A stretch of DNA of 60,000 nt, from contig OX485803.1 of NCBI GenBank assembly GCA_950295325.1, forward strand, positions 43,293,554-43,353,553. The letters are read 5' to 3'. Under the pieces are notes generated by a model. The model did no database searches, had not been told where the DNA came from, and saw nothing but the letters and a program-made list of their open reading frames with translations. Made by a program: the position numbers and the translations under genes. This document shows positions 47,560 to 57,855 of the stretch, one piece after another. The stretch is from Polytrichum commune. Lineage: Eukaryota; Streptophyta; Polytrichopsida; Polytrichales; Polytrichaceae. Within the stretch, counting starts at the first letter, position 1. Every line of letters begins with the position of its first letter.

Positions 47560-48486
47560 ATGGCGACTTTATCACCATTTGTGGCACCATCAATTGCACC
47601 TGGATCCGATGACAACAAGCCTCCAAGGGACCCTCCGATGTGTTTGAGGATGATAAGCCCACCGCAGACTCGTGGATTCGGTGAATTGATGTACAACTTA
47701 GTGTTGGCACTCCCAGCCTTGCTGTTCCTTCTATTTCTTATCACTAGGTTGAGGTCGAGCGTCCGGAAGCTTATGCAAAGCCGATCACATATTATGGCAA
47801 CATATTACACCTTCTTATGGATCATCTGCGTGCTCAACATCTGTTGGTGCCTTCTTGAGATGCAACAAACATCACGAAACCCCCCTGACCAAGAAACAGC
47901 ATGGAACATCATGTCGCTTGTGACGAGGTTTGGCCTTGTGCTTCTGGAGGTCAGCGTTGTTGTATTTCTTTCACAGGGATATCTCATCAGCGGATGGGAT
48001 GCGCTTCTCCGAACTCTATTGTTCTCAGGAATTTTCGCAACAGGTGATGCTTTGGTGAAGGCTATCTACATCTTTGGGCTTGGTATCCCGTTGTTCATTA
48101 CCCAGGATGATGCAGGAGACTGGCATAAATGGGGTTTTTGGTTGTTCCAGAACCTTTTCTTCGTGGCAGTGTATGTTGTCATCTTGGCTCTTCCATACAC
48201 AAAATGGAGAGATCGACTGCCAGCACGCCCTTCTTTCTACCGCTATGTCATGATATTGTTCATCCTGAATGGACTGGAAGGGTTTGGAAGTCTGCTCTTG
48301 GGGTGTGGTGCCAGTTTTGGGTACTGTGTCTATGGGTTTGCGGGCTTTGCGTATTATGCCTTGTATCCACCTCTCTTGTACACTACATTCCTCGCGGATT
48401 TCTTGAGGGAGGAGGACTTGCAAATGGAAGATGCGTATTACTCAGAGATGAAGGATGCAGGGTACTTCGATGGGGATTGGGAGTAA
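47560..48486 (+). CDS. CAND2: Seven-helix membrane protein of the TPRA1/CAND2 (Tmemb_40) family
   Basis: Intronless, 308 codons, a typical length for the family. Plant members (CAND2, also called PMTR1, and CAND8) were proposed as candidate G-protein-coupled receptors, and CAND2 as a melatonin receptor, a role that is disputed. I recognise the family from the arrangement and wording of the helices. About seven hydrophobic segments: 47-68 (YNLVLALPALLFLLFLI), 82-102 (TYYTFLWIICVLNICWCLL), 116-140, 148-172 (LLFSGIFATGDALVKAIYIFG), 190-212, 226-246 (YVMILFILNGLEGFGSLLL), 250-272 (FGYCVYGFAGFAYYALYPP). The C-terminus is acidic and aromatic (EDAYYSEMKDAGYFDGDWE). The loop between helices 1 and 2 is basic. 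The ATG at 47560 is the first in frame and has G at +4. CAND2 versus CAND8 cannot be decided here. Confidence 0.85.
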   Translation: MATLSPFVAPSIAPGSDDNKPPRDPPMCLRMISPPQTRGFGELMYNLVLALPALLFLLFLITRLRSSVRKLMQSRSHIMATYYTFLWIICVLNICWCLLEMQQTSRNPPDQETAWNIMSLVTRFGLVLLEVSVVVFLSQGYLISGWDALLRTLLFSGIFATGDALVKAIYIFGLGIPLFITQDDAGDWHKWGFWLFQNLFFVAVYVVILALPYTKWRDRLPARPSFYRYVMILFILNGLEGFGSLLLGCGASFGYCVYGFAGFAYYALYPPLLYTTFLADFLREEDLQMEDAYYSEMKDAGYFDGDWE

Positions 48487-48948
48487 ATTGGCTGCTGTCT
48501 CAAACCATCCATCATCAGGATCCATTTTCATTGAGTTCTTTGGCGAGAAGTAGCCACACCACATGTGGTTCTCGTGATTCAGTTTCTGTTGTCAAAAAGG
48601 TCGAGACTGTCCCAGAGGAGAAGGTGTATCAGGGGACTGGACTGCCTTCTTTTAAAAGCTCTGTAGATTGAACTTCAGGTATAGGGATGCTGCAGAGATG
48701 AAGGATGCAGGGTACTTCGATGGGGATTGGGAGTAAATTGACTGCTATGTCAAACCATCCATCATTGTTATCCATTTTCATTGAGTTGTTTGGGGTGAGA
48801 AGATAGCCACACCATATGTGGTTCTCGTGATTCAGTTTCTGTTGTCAAAAAAGTTGACAGCGTGCCAGAGGAGAAGGCATATTATCAGAGGACTGGACTG
48901 CTTTCTTTTGAAAGTTGTGTAGATAGGACTTCATGTATAGGGATTGTG
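48443..48948 (+). repeat. Tandem duplication of the CAND2-like gene 3' end
   Basis: A 250-bp unit (48443-48692) is repeated immediately downstream (48693 to about 48948) with roughly 85-90% identity. It contains the last 14 codons plus stop of the gene and the start of its 3' UTR (CTTCGATGGGGATTGGGAG, then CAAACCATCCATCAT and GTGGTTCTCGTGATTCAG). The second copy has no start and is a pseudo-3' end; it would lie in the 3' UTR of the transcript. Confidence 0.9.
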
Positions 48949-50418
48949 CAGAGCAATCATGGGCTATGTTCGTTGAATGATGATGCATATCTCCTTCCTG
49001 CACGATAATCTCTTAAACATGCCGAGGAGTGTGTGGAGGTATGTGACTTATCTCAATCACCATCTCCTCCATTTAAATACGACAAAGGTTGTATACACTG
49101 ATACTCGATTTCTTCGAACTGGGCTGGTTTGTACTCAAATCAAAAGGCAACAATCCAACCCTTGCAGACTTTGTAGTCTTAGCTCTTGGATTAGCACTGT
49201 CAGTGAGTCATCAGCTCTTGGCAAAAAGGATATGGATGTAATTCATGGCAATTGTTTCCTGGAAAGAATGGTGCCGTTGTTGTGCATGAAATTGTAGTGT
49301 AGGCAAGCCATGATGATGCTGTAAGATGCCGTGTTTAGAGGAGCCTAGTAAGTACACGGAGGAACAGGTTGGTGATCTTGAAAGCAGATTCTGAACATGA
49401 TATTGTCATCAAGCCTGAAAGGAATAAGGGAAAACAGGATAGCGGTGACAGTACATAAAAGTGTTCCTGAAGTGTGATATGTATAGGCGTAGAGCACTTT
49501 TAAAAACTGTTTCTATGAAATTTCATGATATGAAACTGGGAATGGAGTGAGATACTATGTTGAGGATATCATAGAGCAAATGATTTCATCAGGTAGTCAG
49601 TGCAGCATGATGGATTTCTGAATCATATTGGGGCTGAACACAAAACTGGTGAAGCCCTTCTTTCACAAGGATGGCAATGGGCATGAGGGAAGTTTGTGTT
49701 TGTAATCATCTGTTTGTGGAAAGTCAATACTTAAATATCTATACTGAATTGGCACACATTTGGAAATTGATTGGCAGTGGTTGAATGCTGTAAGATACAT
49801 AACAACGACTGTCAAAGTTCAAATCCGGAAACTGTCTTAGTCATTCCACAGACGCAAATTCCAAATTTCAGGCAGTTGCTGTTGAATGTGTAGCTATGTT
49901 GCCAATAGGTGGAGTTATCCTGTAGCTTTATTGCAACACAGCTATTGAGAGGGGACTGGCTTCTGTAATGAAAGGATGCTGTATTTTGGTACTAGTGTGC
50001 CTTTCGTGATAAATAAGTGGTCTTCTCCTAGCTCTATGTTTTTTTACTAATAAAAAAACACATGATGATTGGGGAATTTATGGATTTAAATATCTGAAAT
50101 TAAATCAATATTTGATGGGAGAGTGTTTTCAGAGGTACATCAGAAATGCAAATGACAGGTTTTTTAATGTTGAAATATGGATCATGAATGCTCAAATAGT
50201 GCATAAACTCCTGAACTTCTTTTTGGAAAGCTCCATAGGCCTCAACTGCTCAAACTTCCCACATCCTCAAATTTAAATGTGCTCAAGTTACAGGCAACAA
50301 TAAAATAAAACCCATCTTTCAGCCTCAAGCTTATCGATTTGTTATGTTGAAAAAATTGAAGGAAATGCTTGGGCGCATTTTCAGAGTTGCACAAACCAAC
50401 ATCCCAAAGGGCTAATAA
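48949..50418. other. Interval between the CAND2-like gene and MITE A2
   Basis: Open frames such as 48977-49297 have no recognisable domain. The DNA may be 3' UTR followed by anonymous sequence. Confidence 0.4.
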
Positions 50419-50923
50419 GGGCCACTTCACACATGAGACTGAAAGCCCGTGACCATTACACTTCAAGCACTCTCATTGGTGGAAAAGGCGGAGCCGGTTT
50501 GAGTTCACTTCAAACTATGCTTGAGGGACGAGGGACCAGTGGAGTAGGTTAATGCAAGATGGATGTAAAGTCTACATGGAATCCTACATGGCACCGAATG
50601 GATCATGATTCATGGTCATTTGGACTATTTTCAAAAACCACCTCTTGGAAGTAGGCCTAACACAAAGCTGGGAGATTATGGCACTTTGAACACTCACAAC
50701 CATCGATCTATTCTATTTTATCATGTGTGAGGACCCGCATGAATAGAAATTCATTGAAATAGCATTTGGTTGAGGGCCCAATCACATATGACTTCACACT
50801 ACACTTGAGGGTCCGTGACCACACCGCATGATTTTGGAGGTGTCTTGGGATGGCCTTTGGACACTTTCTTTTGGGCTCTCACAATTTCATGGTCACGGCT
50901 CTTGGCTCGTGTGTGAAGTGGCC
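50419..50923 (+). mobile_element. Tourist-like MITE, family A copy A2
   Basis: 505 bp, ends GGGCCACTTCACACATGAG and CTCGTGTGTGAAGTGGCC, full-length alignment to A1. TAA precedes the left end (50416-50418) and TAA occurs two bases past the right end (50926-50928), a slightly eroded 3-bp duplication. It contains CCACCTCTTGGAAGTAGG at its centre. Non-coding. Confidence 0.75.
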
Positions 50924-52042
50924 TGTAAGTTGTGGGGTGCCAACAAAATGTTCCAGGACTTAAAAAACAATCTTTCAATCTTGCAACTTTCATTGCCAGA
51001 TTTGCATCATTAGCACCCCAAATAGTAATCAACCCCATCTCCATGCAACTTAGCCAATTATTCTGCTTTTCCCAAAAATTTGTTTGAAATAAACGCACAA
51101 GTACAAGCCCTTAATTTTGAATGCCATTGAAGCCCATGTTAAGTTGCTAGGATCGAACAACTTTAGAACACTCATAGGGTCACCTTTTTACAAGGGGGAA
51201 CTTGTGTGCAAATTTACAAAGGGTAAATACCATGCGTTGGCTTTCCAGATGGCATGGATGGAAACGTATTACAAACGGGCACATTTAACATCACAATTGC
51301 AAACTATGCTTGCTAGGGGGCTAGAGCCTGCAAGTGGCGATTACATCATGGGGAGACTCAATGTCAACATGGGCAAATGGGCTCTTAATCCATTAATCCA
51401 TTACTTGAAGGTGTTGCTTGTTGAGTTTCTTCTCTTTTCTATTCTTCAATGGGAAATTTGCATGGAAAACTTTCCTTGTCCACGGTGATGTGTGCAATCG
51501 GGTTGCCTTGGCAAATAGGTTGCATTTTTACCCATGCAAATCACTTCGGAAAAAATTAATTCAGAGCATGGAAACTAATAACTTTATTTCTTCATATACA
51601 TAGCAACCATAGTAAGAAAAATGAACGTGTTATGTTTATCTGGTTGTTTCTATTTCAAATACTGTGGAAATGTTGATAAATTAGTGTGGGACAACTTACT
51701 TGCACATATCAAAATACATAGGGTATGTAGGCCCTACTCATGTACTTTTCTTTACCACACATCTATATTTGAGTGGTGTGTGGTTAGGTGTGGATCTAAG
51801 AACAAACGTCAAAAAAACATGTGTTCAAAGAAGTTGGACCATGTACTCAAGATTTGTTAACCATCTTAGGTCCAACAGTCAGCACAATTCAGGTGGACAT
51901 ATATGGCCATTTAGTGAGCTCAACAATCTTAGAGATGATGAGGAATAAGATATTATGAGAAAATTGGCTATGTGCATCATTTGGGTTTGTCAATCATCTT
52001 ACATTACTTGTGTGTTTCATACTCGAAGTGGATGTAAGCTAA
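50924..52042. other. Gene-free interval
   Basis: Open frames at 51117-51488 and 51621-51860 show no known motif and no codon-level support. I do not call them genes. Confidence 0.4.
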
Positions 52043-52633
52043 AAGTGTCCATGAAGGTTGCTCACCCACCAGATTCTTATATGAATAAGGACAAACTCAC
52101 TCAAATATAGATGGAGTTTTGGTGGGGTAGGGTTTGTATGTGCCAACTGCACTATTTTATCTATTTAGCGTGGAGTAACTTGTTGCTATAGCTTTTTACT
52201 GACATTGTTGTTTCATACCAACTAAGTTATACCATATTCTTCGGTGTGCATACTAACTACTTATATTATTTGGGTAAAAAATGATACTCCCAATAAAATG
52301 TTATAGCAATGCGTGACTCCAAATGGTAACCCACATTAACTAGACAAAACAATGTAGCTACTCTCATCTTCTCAAATCTGGACCCTCCTACTAACCTCCT
52401 CCTCCGCCTCCTCCTAAAACTAGTCTTCAATCCTTCATTGACTGACACTCATAGATTAAAAAGTGCTTTACTGCACGCATGAAAGTCTAGCGACTCATGT
52501 TTATAGCCCTCCACATTCTAGTAGGCCACCAGAATGTGGTTGGTTGACAACTTGTGCTTGCCTACATGAGAACACCTCCAACCCACTAATACCTAGAATC
52601 TAGTGGGCGAGCAACCTACATGGAAAGTCACCC
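52043..52633. mobile_element. Tourist-like MITE, family H copy 2, with a nested element I
   Basis: Diverged relative of 27564-27984 with ends TGTCCATGAAGGTTGCTCAC and CCTACATGGAAAGTCACCC, flanked by TAA and TTA. The bodies share GGTGGGGTAGGGTT, CTACTAACCTCCTCCTCC and GCATGAAAGTCTAGCG. Relative to copy 1, extra DNA lies between GTGCCAACT and AGCTACTC; this is element I copy 2. Confidence 0.75.
52171..52338. mobile_element. Element I copy 2, nested in MITE H2
   Basis: Short version of 32848-33417. Left TGGAGTAACTTGTTGCTATA and right TTATAGCAATGCGTGACTCC then AAATGGTAACCCACATTAA match the ends of copy 1. It sits inside H2 at a point where H1 is uninterrupted, which dates it as younger than H2. 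Confidence 0.65.
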
Positions 52634-53320
52634 TTATGCCCCCCTCCCCACCTGACTTTAGTGAAGCCTAGAAGTTGGTTCTAAAAACACGCCCTCCACA
52701 CCATCGACATTATCTAGTGCGGAGCCTAGTTGGCAAATGATGTGGCATGGTTTAAAAGTGGAGGTTTTAAGCCCCAAGCACCGACCCTCCCATCGGTACC
52801 TAGACATGAGGCAAGAATATAGGACTTTTAAAAGTGTTGCCTCCCGCCCTTGTGATTGGTTGCTTTTTAGTCTTAGCTCTGAGGGCACGAGGAGCTCCAT
52901 TAACAAAAACCGATGGTAAGATAGATGAGTAGTAAGGCATTTGGGGATGGGACAAAAACTATCCAACATTCATTGCTTGGTAGATAAAACAATGAACATG
53001 TGTGAAAGCTACTTAACTAAAACCTACTTGAAAATCTCTGGAGCAAGTTCTTATAGGTGCATTGGGATAGCTGGATGCCTCCCCTATACCCAAGGGAGCT
53101 TTACCCGGGTTTTAGGAAAAAACTTTGGTTATTTGGTAAAGTCAGGTGGGGAGGGGGCATTAGTTGGAACATAAGTGTACGAACAAATGCTGAAATAGTA
53201 CATCTGGAGGGCGCTTACTACATTTTGGTTACGATGAATACGAAGGCAGTGATATCTAGGTACTGTGAAGATATTGGGGTTTGATCGCTGGAGGATGGGA
53301 ATAGAGGCTTAGTCGAGTCT
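52634..53320. other. Interval upstream of the mTERF gene
   Basis: No gene recognised. The right edge is the promoter region of the mTERF gene. Confidence 0.4.
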
Positions 53321-53328
53321 TAGGGTTT
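53321..53328 (+). promoter_or_regulatory. Telo-box upstream of the mTERF gene
   Basis: TAGGGTTT, 361 bp before the ATG at 53689. It is the third plus-strand gene in this window with this motif 270-370 bp upstream. Confidence 0.35.
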
Positions 53329-53479
53329 TGGGTTTAAGCGGAGAGATCGTTTGGTTCTCTCCGAGCAAGTGTGTAACTTGTCAGTCACAGAAATAACTGC
53401 AGAGAGCACGATTGTAGATTTGCAATTCTGATCCAGAGTTATTTACTTAGACTTATACTTAGGTTTCTACAACAAGTTC

Positions 53480-53660
53480 GGAGGTACGAGGTTTTGGAGT
53501 TGCAACAAAGGTTTTGGGATTCAGACTTTGTGCAAGTGGAGTTGGAGGTACAAGGTTTTGGAGTTGCAACGAAGGTTTGGGGATGCAGAATCTGTGGATT
53601 GGAGGTTTTGGGATTCAGAGTTTGTAGAGTGGAGTTCGGGTTTTGGGTTTATGGTTCATG
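53480..53660 (+). repeat. 64-bp tandem repeat in the mTERF 5' leader
   Basis: Units starting GGAGGTAC(G/A)AGGTTTTGGAG at 53480 and 53544 (period 64) and a partial third (GGAGGTTTTGGGATTCAGAG). G/T-rich, lies directly upstream of the ATG and may be transcribed as 5' UTR. Confidence 0.75.
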
Positions 53661-53688
53661 TAGGGAGTTAGATTGAGGGAGCCTGGAG

Positions 53689-55362
53689 ATGAGGAGAGCT
53701 TGGAGGACTGCGCAACTGAGCGGCCGGAGGGGCAGGGCTATCTCTCGTGACGGTTTGAGGGACAATCAAGCTTGCTCCGATGCTTGCAGCTCCCACTACT
53801 CTTCTTCTTGGTCTGGGTATGCCTGCTCCTCCTCCTCTTCTTCCTTTAACATATGCTCTATAAGTTCAGATGTCATCCCCATTTCGCAAGCATTGCTGGG
53901 GTTAGGGGCAGCCCCATGGGTTTCACATTCTGCATCCCCACCCGAAGCACTTCATGCCCCAGAGTTTCGTGCGAGCGACATTGATGTGGAGTCCTCTTCT
54001 TCTTCTCCTAGCAATTGCTCCACGAGTTGTTCGGATGTCACCACCATGTCGCAAGCATTGCTGCGGTTCGGGGCAACCCCATGGGTATCTCATCCTGCCT
54101 CCCCATCCGAGGCACTTCACGCCCGAGAGTGTCATGTGGGGTTTAAGGCTATCCAGAGGGTTAGGGTCATCCCGTCGTCGTCGAGAAGTGGACGCTCGGT
54201 TTCTTCTGTCCTCGCAATACGATATTTCGTTGCGAGCTATTCGACAGCTACTGCTGCCGAGCTGAAGGAGGTCGATCTTTCCACGACGACGGGATCCACG
54301 CTGCTTGAAATTCATCAGGAGGAGGAGGAGCTCGGAGGAGGAGAGGCTCTGTCGCATGTCTATGACCTTGAGGAGAAGCTGAGGTGCTTGCGAAACTGGG
54401 GGCTCACGGACAAGGATCTGGCGAAGCTGCAGCTCCACTTACCTTCGTCCATCCGGAGTGCCTTGTTGAACAATTCGGCGAAGAAGCTGGAAGAGGTGGC
54501 CTGTTTCCTTGTGGAAGAATGTGGCATGCCGAAGATGAAGGTTGCGGATGCGTTGCTTGGGAATGTCTTCTTGGCCAGCAGTAGCGTCGACGAGTATCTG
54601 AAGGCTAAGGTTGAATATCTCAAATCTTTGGGAATCACAAAGGATCAATTGGCGAAGCTCGTTGCTCGTTGTCCACAACTTTTGAGCTACAGTATGGAGC
54701 TAAGAGTGCAGAAACTCGTTGAGGTTGGTCTGAGGACGGAGGATATAGGCAAGGTTGTCATCAAGCATCCGGGACTGCTTGGCACAGGGATCGGTAAAAT
54801 TGATGGAATTGTGGAGTTCTTGAGAGCTGCCGGTGTGGTGGACGTTTCCAAGTGTATACTCAGACATCCCCAGATTCTTAGTTTAAGCCTTACCGGGAAG
54901 GTTCATGCCACGACAGCTTTTCTCAAGTCAGAATTACTTTTCTCATCTGAACAGATCAACAGGACCATCAGCATTCAACCCTCCATTTTCACTTACAGTG
55001 TGGAATCCAACCTCCTGCCTAAAGTGCTCTTCTTTCAGGAACTCGGTCTCGGGAAGCAAGAGATTGGCAGAATGGTTGCACTTCACCCAGCCTTCATGGG
55101 TCATAGCCTGGAGGTTGCAATCAAGCCCAAGATTCGTTACCTTCTGAATGTGATGAAGCGAGAGCTCAATGAGATTATTTCGTTTCCACAATACTTAAGC
55201 TACAGCCTGTCTGGACGTATCCAACCGAGATTCGAAATTCTGGGTGACAGAGCCAGGTTCATTAGTCTCTCCTCAATGTTGTCTTGTGGACAAGAGACTT
55301 TTGCAAGGCGGTATGTAAAATCTCCAAAACCCACGCCTCTAACAGTGTCACCTACTAGTTAA
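53689..55362 (+). CDS. mTERF-family organellar nucleic-acid-binding protein
   Basis: Intronless, 557 codons. mTERF proteins are helical-repeat proteins that act on DNA or RNA in mitochondria or chloroplasts (termination, splicing, translation). From about residue 225 to 535 there are successive mTERF motifs of about 32-36 residues with the typical Pro in the first helix: LARCPQLLSYSM-type segments such as LVARCPQLLSYS, VVIKHPGLLGTG, CILRHPQILSLS, TISIQPSIFTYS, MVALHPAFMGHS and IISFPQYLSYSL. The N-terminus is Arg-rich without acidic residues for the first 20 positions, as in an organelle-targeting peptide. Residues about 50-160 are a low-complexity Ser-rich stretch made of two copies of a 55-residue repeat. 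Which organelle, and which of the many plant mTERFs is the orthologue, cannot be told from this sequence. Confidence 0.92.
   Translation: MRRAWRTAQLSGRRGRAISRDGLRDNQACSDACSSHYSSSWSGYACSSSSSSFNICSISSDVIPISQALLGLGAAPWVSHSASPPEALHAPEFRASDIDVESSSSSPSNCSTSCSDVTTMSQALLRFGATPWVSHPASPSEALHARECHVGFKAIQRVRVIPSSSRSGRSVSSVLAIRYFVASYSTATAAELKEVDLSTTTGSTLLEIHQEEEELGGGEALSHVYDLEEKLRCLRNWGLTDKDLAKLQLHLPSSIRSALLNNSAKKLEEVACFLVEECGMPKMKVADALLGNVFLASSSVDEYLKAKVEYLKSLGITKDQLAKLVARCPQLLSYSMELRVQKLVEVGLRTEDIGKVVIKHPGLLGTGIGKIDGIVEFLRAAGVVDVSKCILRHPQILSLSLTGKVHATTAFLKSELLFSSEQINRTISIQPSIFTYSVESNLLPKVLFFQELGLGKQEIGRMVALHPAFMGHSLEVAIKPKIRYLLNVMKRELNEIISFPQYLSYSLSGRIQPRFEILGDRARFISLSSMLSCGQETFARRYVKSPKPTPLTVSPTS
53835..54170 (+). 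repeat. In-frame 165-bp duplication within the mTERF N-terminal region
   Basis: Two copies with an exact 165-bp (55-codon) period: TCGCAAGCATTGCTG at 53884 and 54049, CCATGGGT at 53914 and 54079. The protein carries SQALL.(L/F)GA.PWVSH.ASP.EALHA twice. It lies between the putative targeting peptide and the first mTERF motif. Confidence 0.9.
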
Positions 55363-56448
55363 AAATAGCAAGAGAGCTTCTATGCTGCAGTGAACTCATG
55401 TTCTAATGTAGTCAGGAAAAAGTATCAGCAGAAGGCCATTCACGAGAGTGTTAATCTCATGTATTGATCATGAAAGTGGAGGATAATCTTAAGTCAAGGT
55501 TGTCAGCTCCCATGATTGCATTACACTAAATCAGCCTGCAGATTGCTGGGGTTGCAATGGCTGTGAACAGGAAAGAGATGTCAGCCTTCCTTAGGCTGCA
55601 AGGCCTGGGAGTTTTCTACATTAGATTATTTTTTGAGCATAGGAACTGACTTTTTGTAGGAATTAACTTCTAGCGGGTTCAGAGCTTCACAAGGGAGTGT
55701 TTTGAAAAGCGTGTAGTGTAGCATGGTCTGTGAGAGCAAATATAGTCTCCACATCCGGAATTTAATACATCTAGATCAGCAACCTTGTCACAATGTATTG
55801 CAAGTGAGGTTATCTGAATGACACCATTCTTAGAGCAATTCTAGGTCTATGATTTAGCAAGATATTCCTTCTTGATCTAGCTGTACTCTTTAAGCAACTT
55901 CACGTTACACAAGTGCAACAGTTCAAAGTTTTATTTGTGGTACAACATATTCCAAGGTTTCCCTGAAATTACAACCCTCATATCTGTGACACATAATCTA
56001 GGGCTTCTTATAGATATACTTCTTTTCTAGCTTCTATCTTCATCTTTGTTGGCTTGTCTTGTTGTTTGCACATTATTGTGCAATATGATATGCAAACATT
56101 GGCTGATGTGGAAGTGGGTGCCCTGATTTTGAGCAATTGTCTCATGCTACATTTCAATTTCTTTGTAGTATTTGCAAAAGAAAAACACATGCATGAGAGT
56201 CTGTTTCAGCTGATTGGTATGTCATTACAAAGAGTTGACATTGATTCTGATACGAGTGTGCAGTTGCAGTTTTTTGTATCAATGCTGCCATGTTCTCCAA
56301 TAAATTTGTCGTAGCTTGAAAAAAATGTAATGAAATTAGAAGAATTGGTTACAACCTGTTCACAAAACCCCTCCACCTTGTATTGAAATTTCTTCTTAGC
56401 TTTTGTTGCACTTTGATAAATGATGCCCTCGTGAGGTGTGTTGTCGTC
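55363..56448. other. mTERF 3' flank
   Basis: Contains the probable mTERF 3' UTR followed by AT-rich DNA, up to the convergent trihelix gene on the other strand. Confidence 0.5.
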
Positions 56449-57227
56449 TTATGAATTTTGATGTGTGTCCTCGCTGCTTTGCTCTGGATGTGGGGCTTTC
56501 ATTGCAATTGGGGGCAACTGATGCACGACATTTGCTCGGTGACTATTCCACATGTCCATTTGCTCATAATACGCACATTCACGACTTTCATCCCCTGATA
56601 ATTTATTGGACCGTTTGTCATTCTTGTATTCAGATAGAAGAACCTTGTGCTTCTTCTTGCATGCCAACCATGACCTTCCAAAATTACGGAGAGTAGAAAC
56701 CATGCGGGCATGCAGTTTCATCCATGCATTCCTTCCTGCACAAAAATAACCATTTGAAATGTGAGAAATGCATAAAGAAGGCCCTAAATGGCATATATAT
56801 ACACATGAAGCATGAAAAAACATACACTCACTACACATACACTAGTTTTAAGAACATTTTTGGTGTGCAGAAAATTGGTGCTCAAAACAAGGTAAGAATT
56901 TTATTACCTTGTTTTCTTGCCGATTTTGCAAATTCTTCCTCCATCTCACCACGGATGGCAATGAGAGTCTCGATCTCATTGTCACGCCATTTAATTGGGC
57001 ATTCTTCTTCCGTATCTGTATCCTCCAACTCAATTGTATCCTTCTTCGCTTTCTTCCTTGTCTCTGGCTTTGGTCTAATATCTGTCTTTGCTGGCCTCCC
57101 TCTTTTCCTCTTTGGAGGTCCCAAATCGGACACATTTGTAGCAGCTCCTTTCTCCTTTGCTTTCATAATCAACTGCCCACCTACATTGACATTAGGGGGT
57201 ATTTGTGATCCTAACTCTTCCAATTCA
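56449..57227 (-). CDS. Trihelix/Myb-SANT-like DNA-binding protein with AT-hook (5' exon not found)
   Basis: Two exons joined in frame: 57227-56908 and 56735-56449 (donor CAAG|GTAATA, acceptor TGTGCAG|GA), about 202 codons. Exon 1 gives a basic AT-hook-like PPKRKRGRPAKTD, then the start of a trihelix/SANT domain (KWRDNEIETLIAIRGEMEEEF). Exon 2 continues it (QGRNAWMKLHARM, then RSWLACKKKHKVLLSEYKND) and ends with the YYEQMD segment usual after plant trihelix domains. Exon 1 opens at an acceptor-like CCTTGCAG with no in-frame ATG of its own, so an upstream exon is missing from this model. Such proteins are plant transcription factors, but PIF/Harbinger transposons encode a similar Myb/SANT-like partner protein and I cannot exclude that origin. 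No DDE transposase is nearby. Confidence 0.65.
56885..56916. repeat. Palindrome at the trihelix exon 1 donor
   Basis: AAAACAAGGTAA, an 8-bp spacer, then TTACCTTGTTTT: perfect 12-bp arms. One arm is the exon 1/intron 1 border on the minus strand, so a hairpin in the pre-mRNA would sequester the donor. Confidence 0.85.
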
Positions 57228-57855
57228 CTGCAAGGAGATCATGAAATAGGAACCACATTTGGAAGTGCTGAAATTGCTAGGTGCCAAAGAAAGTCCATGT
57301 TCGAATTGTGATTGACTCCAAGACATCCAGGGAGAATTCATGCTCCATTAATGTGTCTTGGAAAAATCACCATAAATCTTCGAGACAAAATTCTAACAAA
57401 TACTTTGCATACCAAACACACACAACGAACATGAAGGTTGCAACTACTAAAGCAAAGCAGAACGCCAAAAAAGACCCTTGAGGTAATTTGTAGTAAGGAG
57501 ACCTGGAAAAATCCCCCGCCCCCCAAATACTTGGAAAATATCAATCAAATATTACTCGTTCTTTTTGTCTCAATTTTGCATCTAGCCTATCCCGCAAGAT
57601 AGGAGCAATAGCAAGCTCACTCCGTAATGGAACTCATTGTATTTGTGGCTAGTAATAGTAGTCTTAAGGTTGAGCAAGTTCAACTATGTGATAAAACTCA
57701 CATGACTCACCCACATCCTTACATTGACAACAAGCGAAGAAAATTTAGGTTTTTTTTAATAATTTCTACCCATATTGATTCAGGTTCATTTAAAACGGCA
57801 GATATTGATAAAACTCTTGGGTTGATTGAGCAATTGGATTGAGGCATGTAGTGTG
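57228..57855. other. Interval between the trihelix gene and CNX1
   Basis: Should contain the missing 5' exon(s) of the trihelix gene and the CNX1 3' UTR. The plus-strand open frame 57627-57842 has no known motif. Confidence 0.4.

Noticed and set aside
51117-51488. 123-codon plus-strand open frame
   Set aside because: No known domain, no splice continuation and AT-rich anonymous surroundings; length is within chance for this composition.
54360-54678. Minus-strand open frames opposite the mTERF gene
   Set aside because: Shadows of the mTERF coding strand without independent motifs.
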